A stretch of 64,000 nt of DNA. Origin: Strigops habroptila. Lineage: Eukaryota; Chordata; Aves; Psittaciformes; Psittacidae. Where the stretch lies: contig NC_044278.2 of NCBI RefSeq assembly GCF_004027225.2, forward strand, positions 2,790,001 through 2,854,000, given 5' to 3'. Positions 49,101 through 60,281 of this stretch are shown piece by piece (within the stretch, counting starts at the first letter, position 1; each line of letters opens with the position of its first letter). The position numbers and the translations under genes were made by a program. The notes beneath the pieces are model-generated. The model was not told where the DNA came from. It made no database searches and saw nothing but the letters and a program-made list of their open reading frames with translations.

Positions 49101-52100
49101 GGCAAGTGTTATACGAGTGCTACAGTTAAAAGTGAGCACTTGCCAGAACCACCAGCTCTCCACACTTCCTACCAAACTCCACGTTAGTTTCCTTGGTTTT
49201 GGTCAGGCTACGATCCCAAAATAATTCTGCCCACTCACAACAGACACTAGTCTCTGGAGCAACTACTTTAAGAATCACACATTATGACAGTTAAGCTAGG
49301 TGCCCTGATACAGCTACTTGGATATCTAATCAGGCAAATCTCGGTTTTCAAACAAAAAAGCTGTCCTGCGGCGAGAACCAACACCCCTAAAAGAAGGTTG
49401 CCAGTTTTCACTCTCTGATCACTTTTTTTCACCTGCTTAAAGCAGGACTGAAAACAAGCCTTTAACAGACAGATAAATGAATACTGCAGAGCTAAGCATA
49501 TGACCAAATGCCCTTAATGTTAGTAGCTTCTGGGCAGTGCAGTAATGGGTCTCTAAATGCTAGGTTTACCTCTTTGTACCCAAGCACCCAGGAAACAACA
49601 CAAGCCACCTCCTTGACAGCACACAGGAGCTCCCTTTGGTACCACAACCCTCTGACCACTGGGCATCTTTTTCCCCAATCTTTGTAGACAGACGGTGTAC
49701 AAAGCAAGTACAGAAACAAAGACAGCGACATTTAGCAGACCACCTCCTCACAGGGCAATCACTTTTTATCCTTTGGTAAGTCTAACCACAGAAGACTTAG
49801 CTCCAGCTTAGGTGCAGCAGTAAGGAGAAAAAGACATATTGCCCTGGCCTTCATGGCAAGGGGGCTTCTACTGCCTCAGAGACAAAGCAGCCCTTCTCTT
49901 ACCAAAATGATGTAATTATTGTTTGCTTTATTCATAAAATTCCTCAGATGTATACCATCTAAAAGGCGTGATTCAGGTTTGAGCAATTAATGCACTTAGA
50001 TCATTGCAAGTTTTCAAGCACCTGAGCTGTCTGGGCCAGAGGAACACTTACAAGGAATTTACTTCTATTTTGACACAGAAAGGGCTCTGAATTTCCTGTG
50101 CTTTAGCCTACTTCACTGTTGGAAGAGATGGAGGGATACCATCTGGGATAAGCAGCAATTCCACCCCGTTAGACATGAGACAATGAAACCCAAGCACCCA
50201 GTGAAATGCACCATCCCTTTGCCAACAGACTCCAGCACAAATTACAGTGAAGTTATGTTAGTGGAGAGCTAGCTGGTTAGTCAGCAAAGGAAGAGGAAAT
50301 GTGTACACATACGCACAGGTATTAACAGCAACCATCAACTTGATTAGTTACCATAGTGTCTAGTGGGACTGGAAGAGAAGACCCAGCCCTGCTACATTCC
50401 CAATCTGGCGTCTATATCAGGATCTCTGTAAGAAGAGGAAGGTAAGCAGGATCCGATCCCAGCACACCAAGGCAGAAAGAAAAAAACAAAAACAAAAACA
50501 AAAAGACACCAAAGTCAGAGAATGAATGGAGACTGTGGCCATGCAGGGGTTCCAGACGCCACGCAGTGCCCCAGCCCACCTCAGTTCAAGGTAGAATGGT
50601 TATCTAAGAGTAAGTGCATCTCACCACCGCCACCACCATCACACACTGGGTTAGCACCATGTAGAAGACAGTCCGTAAGTTTGGAGGGGGTCACAGCACA
50701 CTTGGTTTCTCTTTACACGTCATGCATGGTCAGTGAAAGCGGTATTTAAACCTCAGCAATTACTTTCCCAAGAGAGTAGTTAAATCTACTACAAGAAATT
50801 ACAGTGCATAAACCACTGCTCCCTGCTCAGCACCAGTATGTGTCCTTCAGGAAGACATTGGAGAGCAGGTCACTGGGAACAAGGCAAGCGGACCACCTCA
50901 CGCACACTGCTGGTGCATGACACTGCAGGCTGCTTTTCAGTTCTGACGGGAGGGACACATGCAGAAAGGGAAAACCAGGCTTTCCACACAATTTTGAGCA
51001 CACACAGCCGCCTTTGCTATATTTAGCCTTACCATTGGGCAATAGCCAATTCACCTTCTCTAAGCTCTCCAACTGGGAAAAGGACAGGGCAAAGTTTAAT
51101 TTAGAAATCCCCACAAGTTTATTTTTGAGTTATTTTCTTTTATCCCACAGGCAACCCAAGGAACCTGCAGGAAGCAGGAGTATTTCTTGGTGAAAGAAGA
51201 GACGAAAGTTAGAAGTTTGGGGTTTGTTTCTAAGACTACATATATAATTTTCATTCTTTCTTATAGAAGCAAATTACCAGGTAATTAGAGAGGAGAAAAA
51301 AGGAAGTGCCTCCCCCACCAGCTCCATCACCACAGGACTAGAGTCTTGCCTGTGGTAGTTCTTGTTGCTTTTTCATATGCCCAAAGACCTGTGCACTTCA
51401 CCTTGGAGTTATCCTAACACTAAAAACCTTGCAGGGATGGTAAGAGTTAATAAAAATCAGGCAGTGAATGAGAATGGATGTAGAGTGGCTACTCCTTCCT
51501 TACTTTGAATTGTGGTGATGAAGGGGGTTTTGGCAAGTACACTACAGGCTCGGGAGACAGACACTGGTAACTGAAAAATTCCAGTCTCCATCTCAACACA
51601 GAGCGTTCCTTAAAGGCATTCCACATGTGGCACCTTTCCCTTGGGGGTGGGGGAGCAGGGGAAGCAGGGGTGCAGGGAAGGGAAAGGCAACAGACCAGAG
51701 CTAGGGGATCTTAGATTAAATGTTCTTAGGGTGTATATGCTTGTGGCTGGGGATCAACTCCAACATTCAGTGATTTTCAGGTGCAACTCATGGTCAGTAG
51801 GTCTTTTCAAGCATAGTACAAAGATAATCATTTTAGGCAGATGACCAGTGTTCCACATGCCCATACTCTATCTCTAGCCATGGTTGCCGAGACTTGGCTT
51901 GGAACAACTCCTACCCCCCTCCAAGCCCTCCCTCTGATCCTGCTGGTGTTCCTCACATTATCCGCAGGTGAGGAGGGAGATCTCTTACCCAGAGTATCGT
52001 TTTTTAGAGTTGTTCTTTCTGATGACAAGACACACGACAATAGAGATGAGCGGTGAGAGACCTGTAACCGTACCGATGACTATCCCTGCCACCATGGCAA

Positions 52101-55100
52101 TGGGGAACGCAGGCAGGCTGTCTGGGGAGAGAAGGGAGAAAACATTCAACTCTTCCATATTTCGTGATTAACAGATGTGCAAACCACAAATGCTCTTGAC
52201 CTTGGATTCGTTTAGAGCAGAAGGCACTAAAGTAACATCCAGGAATTATAACATGCAGCCTAAGTGGTAGTGATAGCAGGCAGCCAGCAGAATAATGTAT
52301 GAACAGAGCACACACCAAGAGTGTTCTTAATGTCACTGTCCTTCAGAAAAGAGTTTATATTCAACCAAGAATTTTTATATGTCAGGGAACACAAGTGACA
52401 ATGAGGACAACCCGGTCTCATTTTGTATCTGAAGGGGAAAGAAGTAAGTTACATTCATCTGGCAATTCCCAGCAAACTCAACAGGAGAAGGCAAGCACAC
52501 TTGAAAGCAGATTTGAACACAGTGCATTGCTAACCAACTTAGAACGCTGAAAGCTGGGTGTTCTCTGGGTAGCATGCAGCAGACAGCCTAGTTACTACCC
52601 ATGATCACTCTTAAGAGTACTTATACAAGATTCTGGTTTCTCAAAAACATCTCTATACATTTTTATAGAGTCATTCTTTCCCCTCTTAAGTTAGGATCAC
52701 GGTATGATACTAAAAATATGCTTACAGGAACACAGTATTGCTTTACTCACGTTTTCCCTAATACAATATTGGAGGAGGGTAGGCCAAGAACGAGCAGCCA
52801 GAAATCAGAGCAGTCAATCAGTGAATGAGTATAAAAGACTTACAAGATAAAGAATACACAGACTACCACTGTAGCTTTTCCCAGTAAGAAATAAAGTCCC
52901 TCCCTTCCCCCTGCATTGTGTTTAATGACATCTTATATAGAAAAAAAAAAAATCTTTCTCAGATACCTGCATCTGATCATCACAGAATCTCTGAGGTTGG
53001 AAAGGACATCTTGAAATTGCCTAGCCTAACCGCCCTGCTCAAGCAGGGTCAGCTAGCACAGTTTGCTCAATAATCTGTCCAGTTTGGTTTTTACGAGCGT
53101 CAAGGATGGGAGACTCTTTGGGCAACCTATTCAAGTGTTCAATCACAGTAAAAATGTGTTTTCCTATGTTAAGACAGAATTTCCTGTGTTTCAGTTTACA
53201 CCCACTGTATCTTGTCCTGTCACTAGGCATCACTGAAGAGCCTGGTTCAATCATCTTTAGATCCTATCAACGTACATAAATATCTGGTGAGACCATCCCC
53301 CTGTGTCTTCTCTTCTGCAGGCTAGGCAACCCCAGCTCTCTCAGCTTCTCTTCACAGGAAAGGTGGTCTAGTCCCTAGTCATCTTAACTGCCCGTTGCTG
53401 GACTTGTTCCAGCATGAACCACAGACCACACTTACAGAGCATTATACATTGCAGTCTGTAGACCAAGCCGATTTGACACACTTATTTAGGAGGGAGCAGC
53501 CCCCTGAGGCAGGGGCCATCGTACAAAGATAACTGGGCTTATGTTTAGTGTTGTTCATTTTGAGTTCAGTGGCTTCCAGGAGAAGGGCTACCTGATCTAG
53601 CTGTCTCACTGATCATACCATCACCTGGCCAAACAACACATCAACAGCTTTCCTAGCTCTCCAGTGTTAAATACCAGTTCATTACAACATGCTAATTCTT
53701 AGTAAGAAATAAAAGATGAAGACATGAGTGTCACGGTTTAGAGGAAGACATCCCTTCTTTCCAGAACCTGCCAAAAGGTTCTGGAAAGATCCATCTGCTG
53801 TTAAAGAAGAGCATTTTACAAATGGTAATACTTCTCAGCTATCTGAGACTGAGATTGGTTTTGAGCTGCATGCAAAGATAAATAAACCTATTTTGAGGCA
53901 TATAAGAAGTAAGAGTTCCCTAGTTCCTGTGCTTTTCCACCTTCCCGAGTGCAGGAACAAGTGTCTGCAAAAGCATCAAAACAGACAGGCATTTCTGTTA
54001 CCGAGCTGTTGCCTTGCACACAAGAAAAAGAACCACACACACTTTTTCAGTGCAAGAAAGTAAGCAGCAATCCAAAACTATAGTGCAGAGTGCCTATAGT
54101 TTTGTGCTGAAAGTGGTATATTAAAAATTTGATAGCTTTGTCATTTCTTTGACTCAGGGTTCTTTTAGTTGGTCGAATTTGACTCAAGGACAGCAGTTAT
54201 GTTCTGCTGACAGAGGTTTTTAAGACTGCATAAGAAATGCAACTGTTTGCAAGTGAAGCTGGAGTCTTGGCTTTATTGCCTCTCAGAACACGGTCCAACA
54301 GAGAATATAGAAAAGTTCACACAATTTCATGACCACACAGCTCAGCTGAAGAATGCCCCTCCCTCCCCATCTATTTCCACAGTTAGTTACACTAATTTCT
54401 CGTAAGTGCTTGCAGAGCAGCCAATATCTTCATTGTAACAGATGATCCCAGCTAGATAACCATACACCAGCTCTAAAAGCTAACATTTAAGTTAATAGCT
54501 TAATCCAGGCCAAAAATTCAGCCTTTCAAAGAACACTTTTCACTAAGCATCGCCATAATTCAAAGCAACTTCCATTTTCACTGAAAGTGTGTTAGAATCA
54601 GTTTTATGAAACAGGCAGGAAACTGAAGGTTTCCATTGCTGCTAAGTACAAAGATTTTCATAAAACAATTCAAATCTTTTCCCCTAAAGGAGAGTTGAAA
54701 GATGGATTACCTCCAGATAACACAGGCTGTCCTGAACACAGAAAGTAGCTTCCTATTACAAGCAGGGGCAGCATACATGTAATGTAAAGTCTTGGAACTC
54801 CCTACAAATTTCTGTCATTTAAGCTTTGAACAGTAGTGCTATTCAGATTCAAATGCACTGCTGAAAGAACAGTCTTGCTTCTCATCCCTGCCAGTAGGAT
54901 TCTTCCAATGTAGCTGATGGAGCTGTTCGTGCAAACACTATGTAGATACTGCAGTGCACATCAGCTGAGTTAACTTGGCTTGGCAATTTTAAACAGTTAA
55001 CCCAGAACTTATTACATGCTTAATTCAAAATCTAAGGCTAACTAAGCATCTATGAATAATTTAAAAGTATAAAGCATGTATGTGGCTTTGAACAGTTTAC

Positions 55101-58100
55101 AACACCAGATATATGATTCAGAACAATTAAGTGCATTTACAGTAAAAAAAGGAAGAAAAAAACGCACAAGAGTCAGCATGTATTTATTTCAACCAAAAAA
55201 ATTTCTCCATCTCAGTTCAGGGTGAGTTACAACCTATTACAAGAGCAGTGCTTTCGGGTAAAGTGAGAATGCAAGACAGCATTACAGCTATTGCTTGAAA
55301 ACCTGTCTTCGAGGTCTTCCTAAGAATTTGAAGACATTTGTAGCAGCATTTTTCTAATGACGAGAAGTGTCACCAAATACGAGGTTCCCAGTGAGATTCT
55401 CTTGTCCAGATGCTCCACCTATGGGGAAGCCAGCATGCAAATCTGTGGGAAAATATCACCTGAATTAGTGTACTGAAGTCAGTCTTCATCTGCTTAACCT
55501 GGGTTAAAATCCAAAGAGGCTTTGGCAAGACAGCCTGACTGCCAAACCAGCAGCTGCTTTACTGCTTCCTCATAGAGACTATCAGTACACTGCAAGAAAA
55601 TAAACTGACCCTATTTTATAGAGACTTCAAACTTCCAAGAAACAGAAAGTTCTAAGTGATGAACCTCTGGAGGTCTCAAATTGCTCTGTGAACAGAAGAG
55701 GTAGATACAGACCTTGCCTACACAAGTACATGGAACGACCTCATGAGCAGAGGTACACACCTGTTACAGCAGCAGTATAATTCTAATCAGAGCATACACG
55801 TAGGTATCTTCCCATACATATTAAAATGGAATGGCTATATCAGCACTGCCATTCATGAATTCAACATTTACTATTCTCCTTCTTCATTATAAATTTGGAA
55901 ATCTGATCGCTGTGAGAACCATTTCACTGTAGGAACAGTCGCACTTTGGCTGACCTCCAGCTTAGCTAGAACAAGCAAATGTTTTGGATGGCCAAAGGAA
56001 ATAAAGAGCCAAATTGATATACAGAATAGAAGTGCTCTTGAACTGTGATCATCACCACCAAATGCTAACCAGAAGCCTTAAATGACAGCAAGAAGCCAGC
56101 CCTTGCAGATTATAAAGGTTACCATGGATACTGTAAGAGACCGAATCCAAGTAAGAGACCGAATGCAACATCCAACACAAACACCTTTCCATGGAGGACA
56201 GTAGCATTTCACTGTCAGTATGTGCTTGGGCCAGATTATTAGTTTCTTTTTCCAGTGGATGGGTTCCAAAAAGAAAAGTGTGCCACTTTCTCTCCTTGTT
56301 CCCCAGATTTCAAAGGTCACCCTAACCTTTGATACAGAAAAGAATTCACAGGACTCTGAAATGAGAAGACAGGTTTTCATCAAGGCTTCCACCAGCTTTT
56401 GCTAATACTTGTTAAATGCACAGGAATTAGAGGATATAGAGGAAAAGGGTATGACGTTCAGTTTTTTAATCAGCTGAGAGACTATCAGTTCGATTATTAG
56501 GACCTGGAATAAGAGAATTAAAAAGATAGTTGTTCCCTCCAGGCTACTCCCCCACCACCAAGAAAAGCGATACAGGCACAGACTGGGGGGAAAGGAAGGA
56601 GAAGGAAAAAAAAAATCATATAGGGTGAATACCTTTCTCCACAACTCTAACTCGGATTTCTCCTGGTTTGACAACAATGTCAGGTGGGTTCTTGACATCA
56701 CAAATATAAGTGCCGTTGTCCCGGAACTGCATGTTTGATATACTGATAGAAGCATCTTTCTTGTTAAGATCTCCAGCCCACGTGATCCTGTCTTTAAATG
56801 GTATGTCCTTTCCAGGGTATGGCTTCCCATTAAAGTAATAGAAAAACTGTAGTCAAGTGAAAGGAGAGATAAAAACAATCTAGTTAGAGATCACCAAGCT
56901 ACCATGCTCCTCACACTATTGCAGCATTCTCCCAGAATCCACTGTATCATACACAGCTAGTATTCGAGGTTTTCTTTTTCTTCCTGCCTCACCACTTTAG
57001 TCTGGCTTGCTGCCTCTTGATCACATAACCATGCTATGGCTTGTATCTCAATCACACTACCACAGCAGACTGCAGGTTTCAGTTTTCTATTGGTTTTTTT
57101 TCTGTGGTTGTACTGTTTTTGTGGTTGTACTGTTTTGGGGGATACAGGGTTTCACAGACAAGGAGGTGGGGAAAAGAGAAAAAGGCTGGTAACCTGGGAA
57201 TAATTGAAGGATAGAACAGTTTTGGATCACAGCCAACCCTCTTACAGGCACAGGAAGCCTTCTGCATCCTAGTAGGAAAAGGATACCAAGTTTCCTATCT
57301 CATATTTTGCTGTGTGTTACTTGCAACAACAGCACAGCTAAGCTAATACGCAATACCCTCCTTCCCTCCACCCCCTAAAAAAATCCCACGAGTAATTTAA
57401 AGCATACCTAGCTGTTTCCAGTCCTTCACAGCAATTAAATATAACTGTTTCCCAGTTTTCAGGTGACTAAGTTGTACATTGGCCCTGCACTTCCTAAACG
57501 TGACCAAACATCCTTGAAGAACAAACCTCTTTAGCGCAGTCTGAGGAGAAATTGCATATTTCCTCCCTATACCTGACCAAAATTGGAATTTACAGCAGTG
57601 GAAGTACATAGGACTTCTACAGGACAACTCTGCTTTCAAAGATACGGGATGTTTGAACACTGGCCATAATGCTAAGAGAGGGATCAGGGCTCTATTGCAG
57701 GAGCACATTCATTCTTAATTTCACATTCTGAAAGAGAGTAGGACAAACAGCTCAACCAAGAATCAACTTGAACTCTCTTCAGTTCAGTCTCCAGAGCATG
57801 GTTAAAGAAATTCAAGACAATATTCCAGGTTCCTCTTTCTACAGCCTTCTTTACAGTCTCTCTGTGACAGAACAGACAGGCTACAAGCTAGTCCTCTTTC
57901 CATTCAAGTCACCTCCCATCTCTTTTCCTGTTCCTACCCTTGATCTGAGGCTTGTCACTCCAACATCCTCTCTCTCAGACCTGCACTCTGATTATCAGGC
58001 CTGATCATTATGAAGCACAAATCTTCTCCAGATCAGGTAGGTGCTGCAGTCAATCTGACACTTATTTGTTGTCTACAGGCTACCATAAATCCAATAAACT

Positions 58101-60281
58101 ATCTCATCTGGTAGGAAGTCTGCTAGCACACAGTCATCTGCCAACATTGTGGGGGAAATCTGCATCAGTCTGCAGCATTTCCAGCTGGATTATGAACTTA
58201 AGCACAGAGGTGCTGCATTACCACACCCCTGTGCATGGGGGGAGTCATCCAACTGGAAGTCTACAAAAGGCAAATTCCTCAGCTCTCCAGGTGTCCTCAC
58301 CTGGGGGAGGAGAAATCACAAAGTAAAATATGTCCTGTAACACAAGCCTAGTGACTCAAGCCACTCCATCTGTATGATTAAGTGATTTTATCTGAGACTT
58401 CTTTTGAAACCTAAAAGCTGATGGGTTTAGACGGGTTTAAGCTGACTGTGAAACTCTGCTGTCATCAGATGTTTCATTCATGCACAGATGTCTCTATAAC
58501 CGGGCATGTGGAAGGGGACAAGCTGGGGAAGGTTTCAGTCAGGTCAGCCTCACCACATGGCCACAAGATTGACAGTGCTGATTCTAAAGAGGCACAGGAC
58601 CATCCTTTTCCAAAGACGCATGGACTTAGCTCAGACATAAGCTGATTATGAGATTAATCTTTCAAATGAATGCCCACCAAGCCATTTAAATGACATGACT
58701 TTGGTTCATTTAGGGGAGAAAAAAAAAAAAAAAAGAATAAAAATCTTCTCTCTATACCTCCTCCAGGTCTTCAAAAGAAACAGGATATTAACATCAGATC
58801 ATGCTGGGTCACTTCTGCACAATGATAATTTGCTTTTCTCTCTGTTGTGCTGATAACTACATCCAGGTAGAATGTCTAAATTTACTTCACCTCCAAAAAA
58901 AAGTTATGTCCCAAAGTTGTATTTCTACAATAAGGGGTTTGGACAGTGATGCAGAAAGGAAAGGGCAAAACATTATACATGGTGGATATTTCTATGGGGA
59001 GCAGAAAACGTACAAACAGATGGCTTCTTTTCACCCATCCTGTTCAACACTGGCAGGAAATATGCCCTAATTCCTTAAGCTTTTGCCCAGCTACTGCTTT
59101 GGCTTCCCAAAGAGAAGAGATCCCTTTTCAAAACTAAGTATTTATTCACCAGGAGTTCAGAAGCTGATTTTTCAGAGCAATATATATTGAGCAAGATGCT
59201 CAGAGACTGTTTTGGATTATCTCTGTTCTGAGCACTGAAGGGCTCCTAGAGTTTAAACGATCTCATTGAAGACAATCACTAACAGGCTGAGCAGCCTGCT
59301 GTCCCCACATCTTCCCTGCTGCCCCAGAGTCCCTTGTTCTGCTTCTCTAAATTCTCACTCAGGGCAAGAAATAAGAGGGAAGCAGAAGTGCCAGAGAGCT
59401 CAGACTCAGAAGCATACAGCTTATGTGGAAGAGGAAGAAGACAGCTAACAACCTACCAAAGCCACTTCTTTGAAGGTTTACACACAAAGGATCTGAGCAC
59501 ACTTGGGCTCAACATACAGGAAATGAGTGATGGCAATTATTATTACCTTAAGTTGCTTGCTAGTCTGGTCTTTTACTTGTCAAATAACTAAAATACAAAG
59601 ATGTAACTGCCTACTGACCAGGGAGACTGGTCTCATTTAAAACCCTTTCAAATAGAGGCTATACAGTACACAACAGAAAATAAGGAACATGCACGATGTA
59701 ACACTGTAATAGTGGTAACTCAGATTCTGTGGCCTCTATCATTCAGCACACAGCTCCACAACTCAATTCAAGTGCAACTGGATATAGAACTTACGAAAAG
59801 ATTCTCAGCTGCTCAACTACTTCATACATACTCTACCACTCCAACGCCTTCTCCTCTAACTAACAAAAGCACTAGCATATTTTACAGCCACTGCACGCTC
59901 CAGTCTTTGCAGAGATCTTTGCATATGGCAATACTTAAACTTACTTAAACTTACTGAAACAACTCTAAAAAAGCCCCCCTAAAATCTCAGTGATGGAAAC
60001 AAGACACGTGGAAGGAGGCTTCAATCCATACTGGCGTGCTCCTCGGAACCAGCTAGAAGACCTCTGCACACTTATCACAACCTCCCATCCCAAGTTTCTT
60101 CCCCTACAGCCATTCCTTACTGAGATACGAGTTGCTGCTCCCTCTGGTTGAAAACTCCAAGAAACAGATGCTGCGCTGCTGATCACTTCCACAGACGTAA
60201 ATGTGCATGGAAGCTTTGCGTCTGTCCCATTCTCCACAAATATCTCCTCCGGTGTGTTGACCTCTACTGCTGATACTTTGA
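43000..60281 (-). CDS. MPZL1: MPZL1 (PZR), Ig-domain SHP-2-recruiting receptor, exons 2-6
   Basis: MPZL1 is a single-pass cell-surface glycoprotein of the myelin P0 family. Its two phosphorylated ITIMs recruit the phosphatase SHP-2 (family knowledge). Five exons are read on the minus strand: 60281-60121, 56846-56633, 52121-51989, 48693-48588 and 43101-43000. All are GT-AG with fitting phases (0, 1, 2, 0). They give an Ig V-type domain (first cysteine in KLPCTF, tryptophan in SVSWSFQPEG, second cysteine in GTYICDVKNPPDIVV), N-glycosylation sites ENGT and DNGT, a membrane segment (AMVAGIVIGTVTGLSPLISI onward) with the stop-transfer RKNNSKK, and a tail with VIYAQL and VVYADI. The last residues, KSESVVYADIRKN, are the family C-terminus. 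Exon 1, with the start and signal peptide, is not found in 60282-64000 and presumably lies to the right. Identity is certain. Confidence 0.97.
43102..48587 (-). other. MPZL1: MPZL1 intron 5
   Basis: 5.5 kb intron. It contains an A-rich stretch at 46712-46740 and a (CCAAAA)n tract at 47008-47037. No coding match or full repeat is recognised. Confidence 0.85.
47008..47037 (+). repeat. (CCAAAA)n short tandem repeat
   Basis: Four CCAAAA units after an A-run, in MPZL1 intron 5. Confidence 0.85.
48588..48693 (-). CDS. MPZL1: MPZL1 exon 5 (juxtamembrane tail)
   Basis: 106 nt after CACCTCGTCAG. It completes the glycine and encodes CSTSESLMAPVKQAPQKSPS then DTEGLVNSVPARSHQ, close to human STSESLSPVKQAPRKSPSDT. 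The donor is GTAAAC. Omitting this exon shifts the frame of exon 6 and removes both ITIMs. Confidence 0.95.
48694..51988 (-). other. MPZL1: MPZL1 intron 4
   Basis: 3.3 kb intron. A short (CAAAAA)n tract lies at 50480-50505. Nothing else is recognised. Confidence 0.85.
51989..52121 (-). CDS. MPZL1: MPZL1 exon 4 (transmembrane)
   Basis: 133 nt after CTCTCCCCAG. It completes the aspartate codon and encodes SLPAFPIAMVAGIVIGTVTG, then LSPLISIVVCLVIRKNNSKK, RYS and two bases of a glycine. The donor is GTAAGA. It holds the single membrane helix and the basic stop-transfer segment. Confidence 0.95.
52979..53425 (-). mobile_element. CR1 LINE 3' fragment, diverged
   Basis: The lower edge reads ATCACAGAATCTCTGAGG then TTGGAAAGGACATCTTGAAA, the reversed CR1 3' end. 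The segment continues with decayed equivalents of the C-terminal ORF, including the region read on the minus strand as KLRELGLPSLQKR-like, ending near GGACTTGTTCCAGCATG. The upper edge may reach about 53590. Confidence 0.8.
54073..54104. repeat. Perfect 11-bp inverted repeat
   Basis: CAAAACTATAG (54073-54083) and CTATAGTTTTG (54094-54104) are exact reverse complements with a 10-base spacer. Confidence 0.85.
55183..55188 (-). terminator. MPZL1: Poly(A) signal of the MPZL1 alternative last exon
   Basis: AATAAA on the minus strand, followed by CTTGTGCG and long T runs (55140-55165), the usual order of signal, cleavage site and GT/T-rich element. Confidence 0.6.
55354..55442 (-). CDS. MPZL1: MPZL1 alternative last exon (predicted secreted isoform)
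   Basis: Predicted from sequence alone. A strong acceptor (GATATTTTCCCACAG) at 55443 precedes 89 nt that are open in exactly the phase left by exon 3. G+AT gives aspartate, the same residue as in the normal junction. The tail then reads LHAGFPIGGASGQENLTGNL VFGDTSRH and ends at TAG (55356-55354). It has an N-glycosylation site (NLT) and no hydrophobic segment. AATAAA follows about 170 nt later with a T-rich downstream element. The product would be the Ig domain plus a 29-residue tail, secreted. I do not know whether it has been described. Confidence 0.55.
56633..56846 (-). CDS. MPZL1: MPZL1 exon 3 (second half of Ig domain)
   Basis: 214 nt (71 codons plus 1 base) after TTGACTACAG. It encodes FFYYFNGKPYPGKDIPFKDR, then NKKDASISISNMQF, GTYICDVKNPPDIVV and RVRVVEK. 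The donor, GTATTC, is weaker than usual. The trailing G begins an aspartate codon with either the membrane exon or the alternative terminal exon. Confidence 0.96.
57104..57136 (+). repeat. 17-bp tandem duplication
   Basis: GTGGTTGTACTGTTTT(T) is present twice in tandem. Confidence 0.9.
58719..58734 (+). repeat. A16 homopolymer
   Basis: Run of 16 A in MPZL1 intron 2. Confidence 0.85.
60121..60281 (-). CDS. MPZL1: MPZL1 exon 2 (first half of Ig domain)
   Basis: 161 nt after CTTTCCCATGCAG, encoding KVSAVEVNTPEEIFVENGTD and on to SVSWSFQPEGAATRIS. The donor is GTAAGG. The open frame continues upstream through the acceptor into a hydrophobic leader-like stretch with an ATG at 60357. Confidence 0.95.

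Larger units (their letters stand above)
52122..56632 (-). other. MPZL1: MPZL1 intron 3
   Basis: 4.5 kb intron. It holds a sense-oriented CR1 remnant (52979-53425), a perfect hairpin (54073-54104) and the predicted alternative last exon (55442-55354). Confidence 0.85.
56847..60120 (-). other. MPZL1: MPZL1 intron 2
   Basis: 3.3 kb intron with a 17-bp tandem duplication (57104-57136) and an A16 run (58719-58734). Open frames at 57952-58340 and 58801-59070 show no family match and are taken as chance. Confidence 0.85.

Noticed and set aside
57952-58340. Overlapping open frames of 124 and 63 codons in MPZL1 intron 2
   Set aside because: Two overlapping frames of similar length point to chance; neither resembles a known family.
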